A stretch of 9,987 bases of DNA from Planctomycetota bacterium. GTDB lineage: Bacteria; Planctomycetota; Phycisphaerae; UBA1845. This document shows positions 6,469 to 9,987 of the stretch, one piece after another. The position numbers and the translations under genes are program-made. Location: contig JADFRH010000064.1 in NCBI GenBank assembly GCA_022561415.1, forward strand, positions 1 through 9,987, written 5' to 3'. Below the pieces are notes generated by a model. That model ran no database searches, was not told the origin of the DNA, and saw nothing but the letters and a program-made list of their open reading frames with translations. The stretch's first letter is position 1. Each line of letters opens with the position of its first letter.

Positions 6469-7536
6469 GTGGTAGAAACCCCGAAACATCCCGACTCTGA
6501 TGCGCAGCCGCTGCTTTCCGCCACGGTGGAGGCGAGGCGCGGTCGCGGCATGGGACAGCGTGTGTCGTACGGCGCTACGGCGATCGCTCTGATTCTCGCG
6601 TTGGTACTTCTTGATATTCATATTGCGAGATGGGCCGCCACTGCGAGCGGCGCCTTCGCTGAGCTGTTGGCACGGGGCAGCCTACTGCCGTTGACCTGCG
6701 TCGCGATGGTGGTGGTCGGTGCGGTCGAGTTCGTGAGGCTGCTTCGAGCCACCGGATCGAGACCGAACGTCGCCTTCGCACTGAGCATGGTCACGGCGAT
6801 GATGTTGGCGCCGTGGCTTTCGGCGGCCGGCTGGCTCGGGTCAGGCCCCGCACAGGTCGAGGGACTTTATGGCCAAGTCGTGCTCCTTGCCCTGGCATTT
6901 GTTGGGGGGGGCGTCTGTCTCGTGGCACGAGGCGACCCGAGCGGCTCGCTTCGGGACTTTGCGGCGACGGTTTTTACGATTCTCTATTTCGGTTTCTTGG
7001 GGTCCTTCGCGATTCAACTGCGTTGCGGGCGTGACGTGGTCGCCCAGGACGGCGCGTGGCTGCTTCTGATCGCGATTCTGGTGACCAAGTGCAGCGACAT
7101 TGGGGCGTACTTCGCGGGCTCCGCGTTGGGTCGCCGAAAACTCGCTCCGAAGATCAGCCCCGGAAAGACCGTGGAGGGGATGCTCGGCGGACTGGCGGCG
7201 AGTGCCGGTGCGTCCGTGCTTTTCGCGTCGGCCGGCCGAATCGCCTCGACGGCCGGGCTGAAAGGTCCGTATGGCGAAATGTTTCGGGATATGTCGCGGG
7301 CGTTCGCGTTGTCCGATAATAACGACTTGGTCTCGCTGATCGGCTGGGCTCTGGCTTTCGGACTGGTGTTATCGGCAGTTGGGCAGCTTGGGGATCTCGT
7401 CGAGTCGTGCTTTAAGCGGGATGCCGGTGCGAAAGACTCGGGAAAGCTGATCCCCCGCTTTGGAGGTATACTGGATCTGATCGATAGTCCGTTGTTGGCT
7501 TTGCCCGTTGCATGGATTCTCATGACAGCCTGGTAG
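6469..7536 (+). CDS. cdsA: Phosphatidate cytidylyltransferase (CDP-diacylglycerol synthase)
   Basis: Integral membrane enzyme that joins CTP and phosphatidic acid to CDP-diacylglycerol, the precursor of phosphatidylglycerol, cardiolipin and phosphatidylserine/ethanolamine. The 355-residue product has about eight hydrophobic helices. Conserved blocks are SDIGAYFAGSALGRRKLAPKISPGKTVEG (209-237) and the CTP-transferase signature S-x-x-K-R-x4-K-D-S-G (S313-G325) followed by IPRFGGILDLIDS (328-340). In the textbook signature the latter is P-x-H-G-G-x-x-D-R-x-D; here His is F331 and the Arg after Asp is L337, a variant form I recall from planctomycete and related CdsA. GTG 6469 was chosen, leaving a 38-bp gap after the Fur-type gene and a soluble N-terminus of about 27 residues. 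ATG 6550 lies closer to the first helix and is a real alternative; neither has a well-placed Shine-Dalgarno. An eight-G run at 6904-6911 lies in the gene. Confidence 0.9.
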   Translation: MVETPKHPDSDAQPLLSATVEARRGRGMGQRVSYGATAIALILALVLLDIHIARWAATASGAFAELLARGSLLPLTCVAMVVVGAVEFVRLLRATGSRPNVAFALSMVTAMMLAPWLSAAGWLGSGPAQVEGLYGQVVLLALAFVGGGVCLVARGDPSGSLRDFAATVFTILYFGFLGSFAIQLRCGRDVVAQDGAWLLLIAILVTKCSDIGAYFAGSALGRRKLAPKISPGKTVEGMLGGLAASAGASVLFASAGRIASTAGLKGPYGEMFRDMSRAFALSDNNDLVSLIGWALAFGLVLSAVGQLGDLVESCFKRDAGAKDSGKLIPRFGGILDLIDSPLLALPVAWILMTAW

Positions 7537-7558
7537 CCGGAGCGGGTGTCGGTCATGG

Positions 7559-8548
7559 TTGCCTAAGTCCGTTGCGGAGCTTTGGGGAAGGACCGAGCTA
7601 CAGTTTTTGGAAATCGCGATACCCATCGATGATCCGTCGCGTTGCGACGCGCTGTACGGAGCGACCGATCGAAACCTTCGTTTGGTGCGGGCGGCATTCG
7701 GCGTGCGCATCTCCGCCCGCAACAGCACGATCCATATCAGCGGACCGGACGAACACGTGCGACGAGCCGCGCAAGTCGTTGCGTCTCTGCAACGACTGCT
7801 GCGCACGAATCCCGACATCACCGACGAGATGGTCGAGGACTCTATCCGCGAGGCCACGGAAGGGGGCGACGCCAACGGGAAGATGGCGATCGACGTGCTG
7901 CTGCCGTCGGCCGAGATCGTGCCGCGCGGGCCGGGGCAGCGCGACTACGTGCGAGCGATACGGGAAAACGATCTGACGTTCTGCGTCGGTCCGGCGGGCA
8001 CGGGCAAGACGTACCTGGCCGTCGCAGTCGCCGTGTCGCTGCTGAAGCATCGAAAGATCAAGCGTCTGGTGCTGGTGCGTCCGGCCGTCGAGGCGGGTGA
8101 GAAGCTCGGCTACCTTCCGGGCGACTTGCAGGCGAAGGTGAATCCCTACCTTCGGCCTCTGTTCGACGCGATGCACGACATGATGGCGTTCGATCAGATC
8201 AAGCGATACATGCAGAACGATGTGATCGAGGTGGTCCCGCTGGCTTTCATGCGTGGTCGCACGCTCAACAACGCGGTGATCATCCTGGACGAGGCGCAGA
8301 ACGCGACGACGTCGCAGATGTTGATGTTTCTGACCCGGTTCGGTCATCACAGCAAGATGATCGTGACCGGCGATGACAGTCAGAGCGATCTTCCGGGGGG
8401 TAAGCCGAGTGGCTTTGACGAAGCCATGGCGCGGCTCGAGGGAACCTCCGGCGTGGGGGTGGTGCGACTCAGCAGCCGCGAGATCGTGCGGCATGCGCTC
8501 GTGCAGCGGGTGGTCGAGGCGTACGCCGACAACGAAGGAAAAGCGTGA
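7559..8548 (+). CDS. phoH: PhoH-family ATPase (YbeZ-like)
   Basis: Cytoplasmic P-loop ATPase of the PhoH family, related to RNA helicase superfamily 1 motor domains and linked in other bacteria to the endoribonuclease YbeY and rRNA/RNA quality control. The 329-residue product has the N-terminal KH-like region (about 11-95: DALYGATDRNLRLVRAAFGVRISARN), then the ATPase domain with Walker A GPAGTGKT (144-151), VRPAVEAGEKLGYLPGDLQ, and Walker B IILDEAQN (D244/E245). The motif TGDDSQSDLPGGKPSGF differs slightly from the usual TGD-x-x-Q-x-D-L-P-x-G. The first in-frame start is TTG 7559; an in-frame stop at 7523-7525 prevents any longer form and no in-frame ATG exists before the domain begins, so a rare TTG start is the only fitting choice. 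It begins 22 bp after cdsA, suggesting cotranscription. Confidence 0.93.
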   Translation: MPKSVAELWGRTELQFLEIAIPIDDPSRCDALYGATDRNLRLVRAAFGVRISARNSTIHISGPDEHVRRAAQVVASLQRLLRTNPDITDEMVEDSIREATEGGDANGKMAIDVLLPSAEIVPRGPGQRDYVRAIRENDLTFCVGPAGTGKTYLAVAVAVSLLKHRKIKRLVLVRPAVEAGEKLGYLPGDLQAKVNPYLRPLFDAMHDMMAFDQIKRYMQNDVIEVVPLAFMRGRTLNNAVIILDEAQNATTSQMLMFLTRFGHHSKMIVTGDDSQSDLPGGKPSGFDEAMARLEGTSGVGVVRLSSREIVRHALVQRVVEAYADNEGKA

Positions 8549-8666
8549 TTCTTCCGTTTCCTGGCCCTATGGATGGCAGACCAGATTCGATGCAGCACGG
8601 TCGAGCCGACGGCCGATTCGGTGACCAACGATGATGCAGAGGCACCGCGGGCTAAAGTAGCGGGTA
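8549..8666 (+). other. phoH-pgpH intergenic spacer
   Basis: A 118-bp spacer on an otherwise tightly packed strand. Apart from a weak TAAAGT (8653-8658) I see no convincing promoter and no terminator hairpin, so read-through from phoH is likely. Confidence 0.3.
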
Positions 8667-9938
8667 ATGGCCGAGCGCACGACAAAGAAGGCAACTCGAC
8701 GAGAGCAAGTCCGCGAGCAGCGCGCGCGCGTCGCGGGGACGCTCCGGACGCGGATGCTGTCTCGGATAGGGTCGTGGCCCGTGATTTCGGGGGTCTTGTT
8801 CACCCTGGGTGTGTCGACCATTGCCATGTTGGGTGAGTCCACGCTCGACTATTCCATCGGACAGCATATCTACCAACCCGTTTTCGCTCGATTGGCGTTT
8901 CAGATTCCCGACGCCGACCAGAGCGCCGCGGACCGCGAGGCGGCGCGTGCCTCGGTCCCGAGCTACTACGAGCGTAGCGACACGCGGTTGACGTTTGAGC
9001 GTATTCGCTCCGACCTGGTGCGCGTCTACGAAGCGGCGGTCAACGCCGACACATTCGCGGTTTATGAAGAGGCGGTGAAACAGTTAGGCGTGCCGGCTGA
9101 AGTCGCGGCTTACGAACGGCTGCATGCCCTGGCAGACGACGACGGCCGCGGCCGGGTACGGAAGGCGGTCGATGAACTGCCGCTGGAACAGGAATATGTC
9201 GTTCGCGATCTGCTTCGGTCGCTTCGGTCGCCTCGGACGCCCGCGAGCGTGACGGACTTTGTTCGCCTCGAACTGCCCGTTGATGACGGCGTTGTCAACG
9301 TGCTCGAGATTCCCCACGCCGATCTGATTCGGCAACTCAACACCCGAGCGCTCGAGGGAAGTGCGATCGGGCTCGCGCGCCGCTTCAGCATTCGCGAGAT
9401 GGCCGGGACGGTTCAGGCGGTCGTTCTTAGAGTTTTCAGCGATCAGCCGACCATTCTGTTTAACCGCGAACGCACGGCGCAAGCGATGCAGGAGGCCGCG
9501 AATGCGACGCCCGAAGCGGTGACGGCGTATGCGCAGGGCGAGACGTTGGTCAAGCCGGGAGTGGTGGGGTCTGAGGAGTACGACCTGCTTCGGCGGGAAC
9601 ACGCGGCCTATCTGGATTTTCTGCTCCTGGGCACTTCCGATGCCGTCCGCGCCCGGAATCAGGAACTCCGGCGGCGGTTCGGAATGGTCGGGATGATGAC
9701 CCTTCTTTCGATGGGTCTGTTGACCTATGTGGGGCGCTATCACCGTCGCATTTTCGAGGTTCGTACCAGAACACTCGCGTTCATGCTGCTTGTTTTGGGC
9801 ACGCTGCTGGCGGTTCGTCTCATCGACATGCGTGTTCCGAATATTCCCGAACTCGTGCTGGCCCCCGCGCTGAAATCGATCGAACAACAGAGCGAGAAGA
9901 CGGAGAGCCGTGATGGGCCCTCGATGGTGAGCCCCTAA
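8667..9938 (+). CDS. 7TM-HD (PgpH/YqfF-like) membrane protein, C-terminally truncated, HD domain missing
   Basis: N-terminal half of a PgpH-type protein; intact relatives of about 700-900 residues degrade cyclic di-AMP with a cytoplasmic HD phosphodiesterase. The 423 residues comprise a basic cytoplasmic N-terminus, a first helix (about 38-56), the extracytoplasmic 7TMR-HDED domain (about 60-330, beginning SIGQHIYQPVFARLAFQIPD), then two helices (about 338-360 and 369-387). After PNIPELVLAPAL (392-402), where relatives continue into the next helices, the sequence changes to a hydrophilic 21-residue tail and stops at TAA 9936-9938. The other five helices and the HD domain are not encoded, and neither other plus-strand frame restores them. 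A catalytic role is therefore unlikely for this product. It follows phoH after 118 bp, the usual gene order. ATG 8667 has only a weak GCGGG ribosome site. The truncation may be a real insertion or rearrangement, or an assembly junction. Confidence 0.85.
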   Translation: MAERTTKKATRREQVREQRARVAGTLRTRMLSRIGSWPVISGVLFTLGVSTIAMLGESTLDYSIGQHIYQPVFARLAFQIPDADQSAADREAARASVPSYYERSDTRLTFERIRSDLVRVYEAAVNADTFAVYEEAVKQLGVPAEVAAYERLHALADDDGRGRVRKAVDELPLEQEYVVRDLLRSLRSPRTPASVTDFVRLELPVDDGVVNVLEIPHADLIRQLNTRALEGSAIGLARRFSIREMAGTVQAVVLRVFSDQPTILFNRERTAQAMQEAANATPEAVTAYAQGETLVKPGVVGSEEYDLLRREHAAYLDFLLLGTSDAVRARNQELRRRFGMVGMMTLLSMGLLTYVGRYHRRIFEVRTRTLAFMLLVLGTLLAVRLIDMRVPNIPELVLAPALKSIEQQSEKTESRDGPSMVSP

Positions 9939-9987
9939 ATGCTACTCGCCCGCGGAACGATCTGGAGCGCCAAATGGATCAAGAGTA
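9939..9987 (+). CDS. Possible start of a further gene cut by the window edge
   Basis: ATG 9939 lies directly after the TAA of the truncated PgpH gene and opens a frame to the window end, reading MLLARGTIWSAKWIKS. The R-G-x-x-W-x-x-K-W pattern is reminiscent of N-termini of phage-type tyrosine recombinases, which would fit a mobile element inserted in pgpH, but sixteen residues are far too few to decide. It may be chance. Confidence 0.2.
   Translation, partial: MLLARGTIWSAKWIKS

Noticed and set aside
7555..7566. Mini-frame ATG GTT GCC TAA overlapping the phoH TTG start
   Set aside because: Three codons only; such overlaps arise by chance, and no ribosome site specific to it is seen.
9205..9240. 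Tandem GCTTCGGTC repeat in the pgpH gene
   Set aside because: Only two to three imperfect 9-bp copies, encoding Leu-Arg-Ser in frame; too short to be a notable repeat.

Overview
The window looks like chromosomal DNA of a Planctomycetota bacterium, probably a Phycisphaerae-like lineage. The reasons are its high GC content, an IPTL-CTERM-type C-terminal anchor, a secreted protein with a cysteine-rich patch and a dockerin-like C-terminus, and mostly housekeeping genes with planctomycete-style sequences. This assignment is inferred from protein character only; there is no rRNA or other phylogenetic marker.

Layout. (1) 1-324: the 3' end of a secreted or surface protein gene whose IPTL-CTERM anchor lies one base out of frame with the preceding domain. 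(2) 422-2878: a complete ftsK/spoIIIE DNA translocase gene. (3) 2879-3342: a 464-bp non-coding stretch with a near-consensus sigma70-type promoter, G-rich tracts and a small UUCG hairpin plus T-run, compatible with a short stand-alone RNA or an attenuated leader. (4) 3343-4674: a secreted protein with a dockerin-like tail. (5) 5125-4760, minus strand: a short decayed fragment, possibly of an AlgJ/SGNH-type gene, in two frames. (6) 5701-5126, minus strand: a ferredoxin-type protein for four [4Fe-4S] clusters, divergent from (7) 5915-6430, a Fur-family regulator. (8) 6469-7536 cdsA, 7559-8548 phoH and 8667-9938 a 7TM-HD (PgpH/YqfF) gene follow on the plus strand with short gaps, probably an operon headed by the fur-type gene.

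Functionally the right half combines metal/redox sensing (Fur family), an iron-sulfur electron carrier, phospholipid precursor synthesis (CdsA), RNA-linked ATPase (PhoH) and a cyclic-dinucleotide phosphodiesterase family (PgpH). The phoH-pgpH adjacency is a widely conserved bacterial pair. The main anomaly is that the PgpH-like protein stops after about three membrane helices: it lacks the remaining helices and the catalytic HD domain and ends in an unrelated 21-residue tail next to the window edge. This suggests an insertion, rearrangement or assembly junction near 9873. Two other single-base frame breaks (near 190-205 and 4997-5003) mean that real gene decay and sequence error both need to be kept in mind. 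I did not find a CRISPR array, tRNA, complete mobile element or a clear new defence system.
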